Shown here: one piece after another, positions 31,888 through 38,535 of the stretch
How the letters are laid out: every line of letters starts with the position of its first letter
How positions within the stretch are numbered: the first letter of the stretch is position 1
Source: a virus
Reading direction: 5' to 3' (one strand)
Length of the DNA: 39,083 bases
IMG/VR virus record: IMGVR_UViG_3300035661_000159
Span: 1-39,083 of that record
Program-made: the position numbers and the translations under genes
Notes under the pieces: generated by a model
What the model saw: the letters and a program-made list of their open reading frames with translations, nothing else
The model's database searches: none
What the model was told of the DNA's origin: nothing

Positions 31888-32143
31888 TGCACTTTATAAA
31901 CAGTCGTGCGACCAGTGCGGCAAGCCTAATAATGATAAAGATGAGCTACTTTGTAGCAAGTGCCGCGACAGTTTAAAAAATTATTACCCATGCGGCATTG
32001 GTACAGACGGCAAAATTAATAAGCGCCTAACTTATAGCCCAATGACACGCACGAACGCCGAAAATTATTTAAAGCTATATAGGCCGGTAGAATGGCGAAA
32101 GTGTGAGGCGATACCACAACTCGCTAACAACTCGACACCATAA
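31874..32143 (+). CDS. Small zinc-finger-like phage protein (89 aa)
   Basis: ATG 31874 is preferred because AAGGGGGC precedes it; the longer frame from 31820 would lie inside the previous gene. The N-terminus has QSCDQCGKPNNDKDELLCSKCRD, split as CDQC and CSKC, a complete four-cysteine zinc knuckle. The rest is basic (KINKRLTYSPMTRTNAENYL). It is the last gene of the early operon and overlaps the convergent RusA gene by 20 bases. Function unknown. Confidence 0.65.
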   Translation: MSTYNALYKQSCDQCGKPNNDKDELLCSKCRDSLKNYYPCGIGTDGKINKRLTYSPMTRTNAENYLKLYRPVEWRKCEAIPQLANNSTP

Positions 32144-32480
32144 CAGACACCCCACCGCCCTTTATTGGGTGGGCTATGCTTGCATGTATTGCCACTATTT
32201 GCGCATCGTTACCATATGCGACACCCTGCAACCCGTCACAGATAGACTTTAGGCAATTATCAAGGTCTAATCTTACCTTGCTTGCCGCACCCGTGGCCGT
32301 AGTGCGTGGGTGCAACTCTATTTTAACATGCACGCTACCAGACAGCACCGGCAAGCCGTGCATTATGTATATTGCAGACGTTACACGCTTAAATTCACGC
32401 CCCTTCGCTGATAGTACAGTGCGCCCTTTAAAATGCCTGTAATATGTATTATTGCTGGGCGGGTAGGGTAATAAAATCAA
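32124..32480 (-). CDS. rusA: RusA-family Holliday junction resolvase
   Basis: This 118-residue endonuclease resolves four-way DNA junctions in replication and recombination products. It opens with LPYPPSNNTYYRH, and the catalytic region KVRLDLDNCLKSICDGLQ gives D72 and D74 plus K78, with D92 in YGNDAQI. These match the D70, D72, K76 and D91 set of E. coli RusA. It is the last gene of the leftward replication operon, the place of nin-region resolvases in lambdoid phages. Its 3' end overlaps the convergent early gene. Confidence 0.93.
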   Translation of the reverse strand: MILLPYPPSNNTYYRHFKGRTVLSAKGREFKRVTSAIYIMHGLPVLSGSVHVKIELHPRTTATGAASKVRLDLDNCLKSICDGLQGVAYGNDAQIVAIHASIAHPIKGGGVSVMVSSC

Positions 32481-32650
32481 TTGAAACCCCCTTCAATTAC
32501 AACCCCCATTTTTTTACATAGAATAGCCCAAGATTGGTAGGCATCTAAGCGCCTTTTTGCGCATGAGCGAAGCCCTCCGCCAGAACAATACCAAATTTTT
32601 TTATACTTAAAATATTCTGGACTTATTGCTTCCATTGTTTTGGGTTCCAT
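32477..32650 (-). CDS. Small hypothetical nin-region protein (57 aa)
   Basis: I chose ATG 32650 because AAGGAGAAG lies just upstream. The product MEPKTMEAISPEYFKYKK, then IWYCSGGGLRSCAKRRL and YQSWAILCKKMGV, is a small basic helical protein with three cysteines. The start lies inside the end of the upstream gene and the stop overlaps rusA by 4 bases. Function unknown. Confidence 0.55.
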   Translation of the reverse strand: MEPKTMEAISPEYFKYKKIWYCSGGGLRSCAKRRLDAYQSWAILCKKMGVVIEGGFN

Positions 32651-32829
32651 AATTTTCTTCTCCTTATGTTCTGCATTGCTCCCAGCTTCCAATCCGAGCA
32701 ATTTATCAGGGTGATAATATTTTTATCCTCACGATTTTTGTTATTTTTGCTCCAACACTGGCCGATAGAGGCTTTTTTTTCGTCAACAACACAAAACTCG
32801 CACGATATACAAGAAACATTTTTGCTCAT
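32623..32829 (-). CDS. Cysteine-rich small nin-region protein (68 aa)
   Basis: The N-terminal 44 residues hold five cysteines (SCISCEFCVV; GQCWSKN; INCSDWK). This arrangement resembles short phage zinc-binding proteins with a C-x2-C-x2-C start and a later NCxxW. The start overlaps the stop of the YbcO-like gene (ATGA), and its end overlaps the next start by 28 bases. Function unknown, possibly metal-dependent nucleic acid binding. Confidence 0.55.
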   Translation of the reverse strand: MSKNVSCISCEFCVVDEKKASIGQCWSKNNKNREDKNIITLINCSDWKLGAMQNIRRRKLWNPKQWKQ

Positions 32830-33143
32830 AGTAATTTAATCAATCCAATATCCAGCCAATATTGCTGAGTTCTGAAAATTCCTTCCGCGTGAGCTAATTT
32901 TACCTCTTCTGCGTCCATTTTAGTCGTTTTCCTATCCACCTCAAGATGGCAATCCGAGCAGCAAAACGCGGCCATGAAGTCGGATGTTTTATAACTTGTT
33001 CCTCCCCCATTTTTATGCGCCAGAATTGTTGTTTCAGGGTTCCAATTGCATATATTTGGCAGCCTGACATTACATTCCATACCTCTTGCCGACTTTCTAA
33101 GCTTGGAAGACTCATGCCTTGGGCTTTTCATAATAATACTCAT
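32826..33143 (-). CDS. YbcO / DUF1364 HNH-like nuclease
   Basis: This 105-residue protein contains KLRKSARGMECNVRLPNICN followed by PETTILAHKNGGG and FCCSDCHLEVD. It is the DUF1364 pattern, with C24, C32 and the C62-x2-C65-H66 cluster. YbcO of the DLP12 prophage belongs here and has an HNH-like nuclease fold. Such genes lie in the nin region between replication and rusA genes. It may process recombination or packaging DNA. The start overlaps the previous stop; an ATG four codons later is possible. Confidence 0.82.
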   Translation of the reverse strand: MSIIMKSPRHESSKLRKSARGMECNVRLPNICNWNPETTILAHKNGGGTSYKTSDFMAAFCCSDCHLEVDRKTTKMDAEEVKLAHAEGIFRTQQYWLDIGLIKLL

Positions 33144-33352
33144 TCCCCGCTTAAAATCCGAAGTTTAAGGCGCTCAACAAGAACTAATATGCGCCCTATA
33201 TCGCCAGTGGATGATGCTAGGAAAATCTCCCCATCTTGGTCATACCCCATAACTGCAACCTCAGTCAAATTGCTATCCAAAGCATGTTTTAGAACAATTT
33301 CAGGCTCAATATCAAGCTTCGTATTGCAGTTCAATTTTATTACATTCCCCAT
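33140..33352 (-). CDS. Small conserved phage protein (70 aa)
   Basis: The protein has EIVLKHALDSNLTEVAVMGYD then QDGEIFLASSTGDIGRILVL and VERLKLRILSGE. This alpha/beta pattern, with MGYDxDGExxxASS and a C-terminal LVERxKLxLL helix, is a common small phage family found in replication and nin operons. Its function is not known. The start ATG 33352 follows a 21-base gap after the DUF1367-like gene. Confidence 0.68.
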   Translation of the reverse strand: MGNVIKLNCNTKLDIEPEIVLKHALDSNLTEVAVMGYDQDGEIFLASSTGDIGRILVLVERLKLRILSGE

Positions 33353-33373
33353 TTTATCTATCCCCTAAGCAGA

Positions 33374-33835
33374 CTACATTAACTTGGCCATTTCAGCCAC
33401 TCTTTCGGTCGTTTCTTCCGGCCAGTAAAACTTAACTATGTGCGCACACATAAGCTTGTAAACCTCACTAAATTCCTCTTCACTCATGCTTTCAAAACTC
33501 AGGCTTCTTGGAATGTATTGCGTGACCATTCCACACCCCTCAACCTTGAATGCAAATTCATCGCACTCAATCATCCCCTCGCGCTGCAACCGCTTCAAGA
33601 CTTTGTGCGGAAGCATTCCCTCAAAGCCCTCTATATTCTCGGCAACAAGCTGGCCAAGGCCATGCGCCAGTCGCCAAAATTTCGGATTGCGCGGCTTTGT
33701 GATTGTTCCGGCAACAATTTCACCAATGGCATATTTCCTATCCCGCAAGCGCAATTTTGTATATTCGTCAGCAGGCTCAAATCCGCCCTTGACCACGCGA
33801 AACATTAGCTTTTCAGGCTTGGATGGCTTGCTCAT
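33374..33835 (-). CDS. DUF1367-like nin-region protein (153 aa)
   Basis: This 153-residue protein has LRDRKYAIGEIVAGTITKPRN then KFWRLAHGLGQLVAENIEGF. That resembles the DUF1367 family, in which a VG-V-A-I-KPRN-KF block is followed by helices. The later RSLSFESMSEEEFSEVYKLM is also characteristic. These proteins occur in the lambdoid nin region near NinB and DUF1364 genes, and a role in recombination is suspected. It overlaps the P-like gene by 4 bases. Confidence 0.72.
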   Translation of the reverse strand: MSKPSKPEKLMFRVVKGGFEPADEYTKLRLRDRKYAIGEIVAGTITKPRNPKFWRLAHGLGQLVAENIEGFEGMLPHKVLKRLQREGMIECDEFAFKVEGCGMVTQYIPRSLSFESMSEEEFSEVYKLMCAHIVKFYWPEETTERVAEMAKLM

Positions 33836-34467
33836 TTTGAAATTCTCAAAACTTCCGGCACAGTATTGACGCTGGAAAACTCAAGCAGCGCACTACCTTT
33901 TGCACCGTTCTCAAGCACCAACATGGCCGCCCCCTTGTTTCCAATCAGAACAGCAGGGGCAATTTTGCGATTCTGTTCCGTGTTCGTAGCCTCAAAGCGC
34001 CCCAGCAATTTAGCAGGATATTCAACCTCGCGCCCAGCCGCTTTAAGTCCACGATAGCGATTTTCAAACTCTTTTGCGACAAAAGGCCATTCATGGTCAG
34101 TTTTCGATTCAAGCATCAGCCATCCGCCCATATCGTGCAGCACGCGATGAATTAACGGGTCATCAAATACAACCGTGTCATTCGTCCCAATGACGCGCAC
34201 AGTCTTGTCAACTTTAGACCATGCCGCCATTGCCGCATCATGCGCGGAGCCTTCCATCATTTTAACAATATCGGCAATCTTCGGCATAAACTGGCCGTTC
34301 TCGGTATTCCCAAGGTGCCGCCCAATAGCATCACGCACAGCAGGCCAATCGTAATTTTTCAGGCCAATCCAGTACAGAGCTACCAGCGAATCGGATGGTT
34401 TTTTCCCGTACTGTTCCGACACAACTTGCATTATGTCAACAAAATCATCGTAATCTGCTTGTATCAT
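33832..34467 (-). CDS. P-like replication protein (DUF6475-like; helicase loader candidate)
   Basis: This 211-residue protein follows the O-like initiator with an ATGA overlap, the position of lambda P. The N-terminal half (YWIGLKNYDWPAVRDAIGRHL; NGQFMPKIADIVKMMEG) resembles helicase-loader N-terminal domains that count layers and recruit DnaB. The middle has VVFDDPLIHRVLHDMGGW, typical of a phage family labelled DUF6475. Loading the host helicase at the origin is inferred from position and weak similarity. Confidence 0.65.
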   Translation of the reverse strand: MIQADYDDFVDIMQVVSEQYGKKPSDSLVALYWIGLKNYDWPAVRDAIGRHLGNTENGQFMPKIADIVKMMEGSAHDAAMAAWSKVDKTVRVIGTNDTVVFDDPLIHRVLHDMGGWLMLESKTDHEWPFVAKEFENRYRGLKAAGREVEYPAKLLGRFEATNTEQNRKIAPAVLIGNKGAAMLVLENGAKGSALLEFSSVNTVPEVLRISK

Positions 34468-35204
34468 TTTCCACCCCCTTCACCAAAAAGTCGCTTACGC
34501 GCTGCCTCACGAACCTGCAAATTGTCATTCTGACTTCCAATAACCGACAAAGCGGTTGACCCTTTCGGTTCAAACAAGCCCTGCCATCCAGCAGAAGCGG
34601 AATTAAATAACGCCTGAGCATAATCCCTGCCTTCGGCTTTCCACTGCTCAAGCTTTGCAACCTGAGCCATCTTTTGCGCTGCAATCATTTTTTTGCCTTT
34701 ACGGGTTTGCATCCACAAATCCCAATGTGATTTATCAATCCAATCTGGGAGGATGAAGTCCTCGCTTGTTTCTTTCTTAAATGCTTTAGTGTTTAAATGC
34801 TTGTTTAGTGGTCGGTCGCTGGTCGCTAGTTGGTCGCTAGTTGGTCGCTTGCTGGTCGCTTGCTGGTCGATTTGCTGGTCGCTATCGCTTTGGTCATCCT
34901 GATATTCACTATAATTAACAATGGTATAGATGGTAAAATGGTTGGTCGATTCGCTGGTCAATATATTCAATTCATGCAATCTGTCCAAGCAAGTGCGCGC
35001 CTGTCTTTCAGTTACTCCAATTGCCTCTGCCAGCTTGTGACGGCCAGAAATGTACTGGCCACGCTTTAGCTCTGTCATCCCGACACGACAAGACTTGTGC
35101 GAAGCTTTAAGAAGCAAGTACATAAAAAGCGCCAGCGTTGAGTGCATTTGTAGCAATCCACTATCTTCAAGCTTGCGCCAAACTTTTACATAGCCACGGT
35201 TCAT
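34464..35204 (-). CDS. O-like replication initiator with winged helix and internal origin
   Basis: This 246-residue protein opens NRGYVKVWRKLEDSGLLQM, as in phage replication initiators. A winged helix follows at residues about 50-85 (RHKLAEAIGVTERQARTCLD). A Gln/Ser/Asp-rich linker (residues about 100-135) is the translation of the 11-bp iterons. The C-terminal part is basic and helical (DLWMQTRKGKKMIAAQKMAQ). In lambda the origin also lies inside O. ATG 35204 has AAAGGA and overlaps a short upstream ORF by ATGA. The initiator should bind its own iterons. Confidence 0.82.
   Translation of the reverse strand: MNRGYVKVWRKLEDSGLLQMHSTLALFMYLLLKASHKSCRVGMTELKRGQYISGRHKLAEAIGVTERQARTCLDRLHELNILTSESTNHFTIYTIVNYSEYQDDQSDSDQQIDQQATSKRPTSDQLATSDRPLNKHLNTKAFKKETSEDFILPDWIDKSHWDLWMQTRKGKKMIAAQKMAQVAKLEQWKAEGRDYAQALFNSASAGWQGLFEPKGSTALSVIGSQNDNLQVREAARKRLFGEGGGK
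34809..34960. repeat. Replication origin: 11-bp-spaced TGGTCG iterons
   Basis: On the + strand TGGTCG begins at 34809, 34820, 34831, 34842, 34853, 34864, 34876 and 34943, with TGGTCA at 34891 and 34955. The first six are exactly 11 bases apart, two as TGGTCGCTAGT and two as TGGTCGCTTGC. An AT-rich tract separates and follows the outer sites (34903-34940 and 34961-34975). The array lies within the initiator gene, as in lambda. Eleven-base spacing puts each site on one face of the helix. Confidence 0.82.
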
Positions 35205-35308
35205 AAAATAAGTCCTTTAGGAAGCACCCAAATTGGGGTCGAAGTTACCCGTAGGCAGGCCGAAGGCCGCGAAAGGCTCCCAAAGTGAATGCTTCCTGAA
35301 AAACTCAT
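35201..35308 (-). CDS. Possible 35-aa leader peptide ahead of the initiator gene
   Basis: ATG 35308 opens 35 codons (MSFSGSIHFGSLSRPSACLR to VLPKGLIL) whose stop overlaps the initiator start as TTATGA. It covers the structured leader, so ribosomes moving through it would change which hairpins can form. The ribosome site AGGTAATTTAAT is weak, and codon evidence is limited. It may be only an open frame. Confidence 0.35.
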   Translation of the reverse strand: MSFSGSIHFGSLSRPSACLRVTSTPIWVLPKGLIL

Positions 35309-35352
35309 ATTAAATTACCTACGTTTCGGCCTTCGACAGCCTACTTGAATAA
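35220..35352 (-). promoter_or_regulatory. Structured leader with two competing long pairings
   Basis: On the - strand GTAGGC-TGT-CGAAGGCC (35352-35336) can pair with GGCCTTCG-GCCT-GCCTAC (35268-35251 region) over 14 positions. GGAAGCA (35296-35290) can also pair with TGCTTCC (35226-35220), right beside the initiator ribosome site. The second pairing crosses the first, so they compete or form a pseudoknot. CCCAA/TTGGG (35228-35238) and GGCC-GAA-GGCC (35258-35268) are further local hairpins. This explains the 191-base gap 35205-35395. Confidence 0.55.
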
Positions 35353-35376
35353 AAACCCAACATATTTCTATGTTGG
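35351..35376 (-). terminator. Intrinsic terminator after the Cro-like gene
   Basis: On the - strand CCAACATA-GAAA-TATGTTGG forms a perfect 8-bp stem followed by G and TTTTT. It lies 20 bases after the Cro-like stop, in the position of lambda tR1 between cro and the replication genes, so the downstream genes need read-through. Confidence 0.78.
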
Positions 35377-35395
35377 CAAAAACCCGCAAAAGAGG

Positions 35396-35614
35396 CTAAT
35401 CAACGCGGGGTAAAATTGTATCTAGTTCCCATTCTTTCGGAAACTTTATTTTAGGCTTGGCAGCCCTTAGTCTCATTAGGATAGTTCGTTGCTGCTTGCC
35501 GATTATATCCTCCGGCAATCCTTGGATACTCATTCGATGCGAATAGCCAAGACGTTTCGCTGAACTTTCTGCGGTTCCGCCTGTAATTTTTATCAATTCA
35601 AATTTATTTATCAT
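35396..35614 (-). CDS. Cro-like DNA-binding protein (72 aa)
   Basis: This 72-residue basic protein has a helix-turn-helix-like N-terminus: ELIKITGGTAESSAKRLGYS, matching the GG-x4-A-x2-LG pattern of Cro/YdaS-type regulators, then a LPEDIIGKQQRTILMRLRA helix. It is the first gene leftward of a divergent promoter region and precedes a terminator and the replication genes, as cro does in lambda. The start ATG 35614 lies only nine bases after the -10 box and has no ribosome site, so its mRNA is nearly leaderless. Cro identity is inference from size, motif and position. Confidence 0.65.
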   Translation of the reverse strand: MINKFELIKITGGTAESSAKRLGYSHRMSIQGLPEDIIGKQQRTILMRLRAAKPKIKFPKEWELDTILPRVD

Positions 35615-35623
35615 AGTGGCCGC

Positions 35624-35653
35624 ACTTTAGCACAATAAATAAACTTTGTGCAA
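35624..35653 (-). promoter_or_regulatory. Leftward promoter of the Cro-like / replication operon
   Basis: On the - strand TTGCAC (35653-35648) lies 18 bases from TAAAGT (35629-35624). Transcription should begin about 35617, a few bases before ATG 35614. Its sequence from TTGTGC to CTAT is shared with the ASCH promoter at 28.75 kb. Confidence 0.68.
35630..35651. promoter_or_regulatory. Operator candidate GCACAA-N10-TTGTGC
   Basis: A perfect inverted repeat with 6-base half-sites (35630-35635 and 35646-35651) and a 10-base centre lies between the -35 and -10 boxes of the leftward promoter. The GCACAA half-site also abuts the -10 box of the ASCH promoter (28748-28753). The Cro-like product is the obvious candidate ligand. 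Confidence 0.62.
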
Positions 35654-35674
35654 ATTTATTTTTTAATAAACCTA

Positions 35675-35703
35675 TTGCATATTAATTATTCATGTCGTAT
35701 AGT
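35675..35703 (+). promoter_or_regulatory. Rightward promoter of the recombination operon
   Basis: TTGCAT (35675-35680) lies 17 bases before TATAGT (35698-35703). The start of transcription near 35710 excludes the upstream ATG at 35692 and supports ATG 35740. It is back-to-back with the leftward promoter, like lambda PL and PR brought together. Confidence 0.72.
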
Positions 35704-35739
35704 TCAACTCTGTTCAATAATTATACACAAGAGGCCGCC

Positions 35740-36552
35740 ATGACGGACAATCAATTAACAGTAATAGACAGAAACCTACCGGAAATCACTCCAATGGGAA
35801 TGCTGCAGACAGCCATTGAAAGGGGTGCAAGCATTGAAAGTATGACGGCATTAATGGCTCTGCAAGAGCGCTGGGAAGCGAACGAAGCGCGCAAGGCATA
35901 CGCAAAAGCCGTAAGCGCGTTTCGTTCAGAGGGCTTATCAGTATCAAAAGATAATACTGTGCGATACAAGACTGACAAGGGAATAACTGAATATACCCAT
36001 GCAACGCTCGGCGCAATTTGTAGTGCAATTAACCCAGCGCTGGCCGCGCATGAGCTTTCTTTCCGCTGGGAAACTATGCAGGAAGAGGCGAAAATAAAAG
36101 TTACCTGCATTTTAATGCACTCCCTTGGGCATAGTGAAAGAACATCATTGTCATCCGGCGCAGACACTAGCGGCGGGAAAAATAATATTCAGGCCATTGG
36201 CTCTACTGTTGCATATTTGCAACGGTACACACTATTGGCTATTACTGGTACATCAACGAAAGATGCAGACGATGATGGTCAAAGCTCAGAGTCCCAAAAT
36301 GGGATAAGCCAAGAGCAGGTAGCAGCAGAAAGCAAGAAAAGAGAGTTACCACCATGCACGGATGTAAAATTCAATGCGCTAATGGCTGATAAGGTTGACC
36401 CAGAAACAGGTGAAATTCTTACCACTGGCCGCAAAAAACTAATTACATCAGGAGAGCGAACCGCCGATGAAATTATTGCCGCGATAAGCACAAAATATAA
36501 GCTTTCGGCAGAGCAATCTGCTACAATAAAAAAATTGGAGAAAACAGCATGA
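35740..36552 (+). CDS. erf: ERF-family single-strand annealing protein
   Basis: This 270-residue recombinase anneals complementary single strands. The start at 35740 has the AAGAGGCC leader and lies after the promoter start. The ERF domain is clear: ALMALQERWEANEARKAYAKA, SKDNTVRYKTDKGITEYTHATL read in pieces, GAICSAINPALAAHELSF, and DTSGGKNNIQAIGSTVAYLQRY. The C-terminal tail is charged and variable. Its stop overlaps the start of the YqaJ nuclease (ATGA), forming a Red-like annealase and exonuclease pair with SSB downstream. Confidence 0.92.
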   Translation: MTDNQLTVIDRNLPEITPMGMLQTAIERGASIESMTALMALQERWEANEARKAYAKAVSAFRSEGLSVSKDNTVRYKTDKGITEYTHATLGAICSAINPALAAHELSFRWETMQEEAKIKVTCILMHSLGHSERTSLSSGADTSGGKNNIQAIGSTVAYLQRYTLLAITGTSTKDADDDGQSSESQNGISQEQVAAESKKRELPPCTDVKFNALMADKVDPETGEILTTGRKKLITSGERTADEIIAAISTKYKLSAEQSATIKKLEKTA

Positions 36553-38063
36553 AAATTTTAAACCTGATTCAAGGCTCACCCGAATGGCACGAACACCGTT
36601 CTAACCAAAATATTCTGAATGCCAGCGATGCACCAGCGATGATGGATTGCTCTGAATATGTGACATATGACGAACTGCTACATATTTACGCGACAGGTGA
36701 GCGCCCACCAGAAAACCCAGCAATGGAACATATTTTTGCGAAAGGCCATCATTTTGAAGCCCTGTGCCGACCACTGGCAGAGTCAATTTTGGGCGAAGAA
36801 TTGTGGCCGCTTACCGGAGTAAATGGAGAGCTTTCAGCTTCTTTTGACGGCGTTACAGACGCGCTTAAAGATACCTTTGAACACAAGATGCTGAATAAAA
36901 AACTGAGAGCCGTTACCTGCATTGAAGAATTGCCATTGCAGTACAAGGTTCAGATGGAAGTTCAATTTATGGTAAGCGGGGCGAAGAAGTGCCTATTTAT
37001 GGCCTCGGATTGGGATAAAGACGACAATTTTCTTGAGAAAATTCAATTCACTTACCATGCAGACGAAATTCTGCAAGAGCGCATAAAAAAGGCTTGGGAA
37101 TTATTTAAGCTGAATATCAAAAATTATGCGCCGAAAGAAGTAAAAAAAGTCGCCATGGCAGAGGCTATTATTGGCCTACCATCCTTATTTGTTACGGCCA
37201 AGGGTGAGGTAACAACAAGCAATATGCCTCAATTCGGTCAGGCAACATCAGTGTTTTTGGCGAAAATTAATACAAACTTAGTTTCGGATGATGATTTTGC
37301 TACTGCCAAGGCAATCGCGGCCACATGCAGGGATACTTTCGACAAGCTGGCATTGACGCAAGAAGGAATGCTTGCACAGACCGTTACCCTTGGCGATGCG
37401 ATGCGCCAAATTGACGATTGGAAGCAACAATACCGCGCAAAGGCTCTTGAACTCGAAAATATGGTGAAGTTTGAAACTGCACGCCGCCGCGCTGAGATTG
37501 AACAAGAACATAAAAGCCTATTTGCATCCTATAAGTCAGAGCAGCAAAAGAAATTAACTTTGGTAAGGATTCCTGAAATTGATTTAAAGCTCACCCAAGC
37601 GATGAATGGCAAAAAGTCTATCAAGGGCTGGCAAGATGCAGCAAGCGCCGCCCTGAGAGCCGCAAAATCAGAATTAGATGCCATTGTCGAAAGAGTCGGG
37701 AACAACTTAACCGGCTTGCGCCTATTGAATGAACAAGCAGAGATTATGTTTTTATTCTCTGATTTGCAGGTTATCGCTTTTCGGGAGCCGGAAGAGTTTT
37801 CTATGCTTGTTACATCACGAGTAGCCGTGCATGAGGCAAGAAAAGAGGCCGAAAAACTGTCAGAAAAACACATTTCTGAGCCAGCAATAAAATCACAAGA
37901 AGCAGAGGTTTTACCCCCCACTGTTTCAGTAAGTGTTAGCATTCAAGACGTTAAAATCCCAAGCAGGGTTGAGTTAATCAATATTATTGCAGATGCAAAA
38001 GGCGTGAGCATTAGCGTTGCACGCGATTGGCTCCGTCACCATTTCAACAACGACACCGTATAA
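36549..38063 (+). CDS. YqaJ-family recombination exonuclease with long C-terminal coiled coil
   Basis: The N-terminal 200 residues are a YqaJ/lambda-exonuclease fold: QGSPEWHEHRSNQNILNASD, the active-site set D100 with E111 and K113 in FDGVTDALKDTFEHK, and PLQYKVQMEVQFMVSG. It should resect double-strand ends for the ERF annealase. Residues about 260-400 form a coiled coil (AKALELENMVKFETARRR) like DUF1351-type proteins, and the last 40 residues a small helical domain. The fused 504-residue length is about twice a minimal exonuclease. A fusion of nuclease and second domain is seen directly. Confidence 0.88.
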   Translation: MKILNLIQGSPEWHEHRSNQNILNASDAPAMMDCSEYVTYDELLHIYATGERPPENPAMEHIFAKGHHFEALCRPLAESILGEELWPLTGVNGELSASFDGVTDALKDTFEHKMLNKKLRAVTCIEELPLQYKVQMEVQFMVSGAKKCLFMASDWDKDDNFLEKIQFTYHADEILQERIKKAWELFKLNIKNYAPKEVKKVAMAEAIIGLPSLFVTAKGEVTTSNMPQFGQATSVFLAKINTNLVSDDDFATAKAIAATCRDTFDKLALTQEGMLAQTVTLGDAMRQIDDWKQQYRAKALELENMVKFETARRRAEIEQEHKSLFASYKSEQQKKLTLVRIPEIDLKLTQAMNGKKSIKGWQDAASAALRAAKSELDAIVERVGNNLTGLRLLNEQAEIMFLFSDLQVIAFREPEEFSMLVTSRVAVHEARKEAEKLSEKHISEPAIKSQEAEVLPPTVSVSVSIQDVKIPSRVELINIIADAKGVSISVARDWLRHHFNNDTV

Positions 38064-38072
38064 GGAAAAATT

Positions 38073-38510
38073 ATGTCAGTGAATAAAGTAATTATCATAG
38101 GCCGTTTAGGTAAAGACCCAGAAGTGCGCTACATGCCGAATGGGGAGGCTGTAGCAAATTTTAGTTTAGCCACCACGGAAAAATGGAAAGATAATTCGGG
38201 AGAAAAACAGGAAAGAACAGAATGGCATAACCTCGTTGCATACAGAAGAATTGCCGAAGTTATCGGAGAGTACGTAAAAAAAGGTGCAATGCTCTATATT
38301 GAGGGTAAGTTGCAAACGCGCAAATGGGAAAAAGACGGCGTGACCCGCTACACGACAGAAATTATTGTCGGTGAAATGACTATGCTCGGCGGGAAGCGTG
38401 AAGAGTCTGACAAGGCCGCTCCGATTAGTGCTCAGAATACTGCCCTGATTATAAAAGAGGCTAGGCCAGTGCAAAGCTTTGATAACTTTGATGACGATAT
38501 TCCATTCTGA
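38073..38510 (+). CDS. ssb: Single-stranded DNA-binding protein
   Basis: This 145-residue protein has the OB fold of bacterial [24 protein letters not shown] read in pieces, [31 protein letters not shown], and [16 protein letters not shown]. The C-terminus is FDDDIPF, the acidic tip that binds host replication and repair proteins. It is shorter than host SSB (no long linker). It follows the exonuclease by nine bases, completing the recombination module. Confidence 0.95.
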   Translation: MSVNKVIIIGRLGKDPEVRYMPNGEAVANFSLATTEKWKDNSGEKQERTEWHNLVAYRRIAEVIGEYVKKGAMLYIEGKLQTRKWEKDGVTRYTTEIIVGEMTMLGGKREESDKAAPISAQNTALIIKEARPVQSFDNFDDDIPF

Positions 38511-38535
38511 GAGTCACCTGAGAAGTAATGAACCC

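Noticed and set aside
34809-34960. CRISPR array
   Set aside because: The 11-base tandem spacing leaves no spacers, and the repeats are in frame inside an initiator gene; iterons explain them.
35692-35739. Longer start for the ERF gene at ATG 35692
   Set aside because: It lies upstream of the -10 box of the promoter and lacks a ribosome site; ATG 35740 has both.
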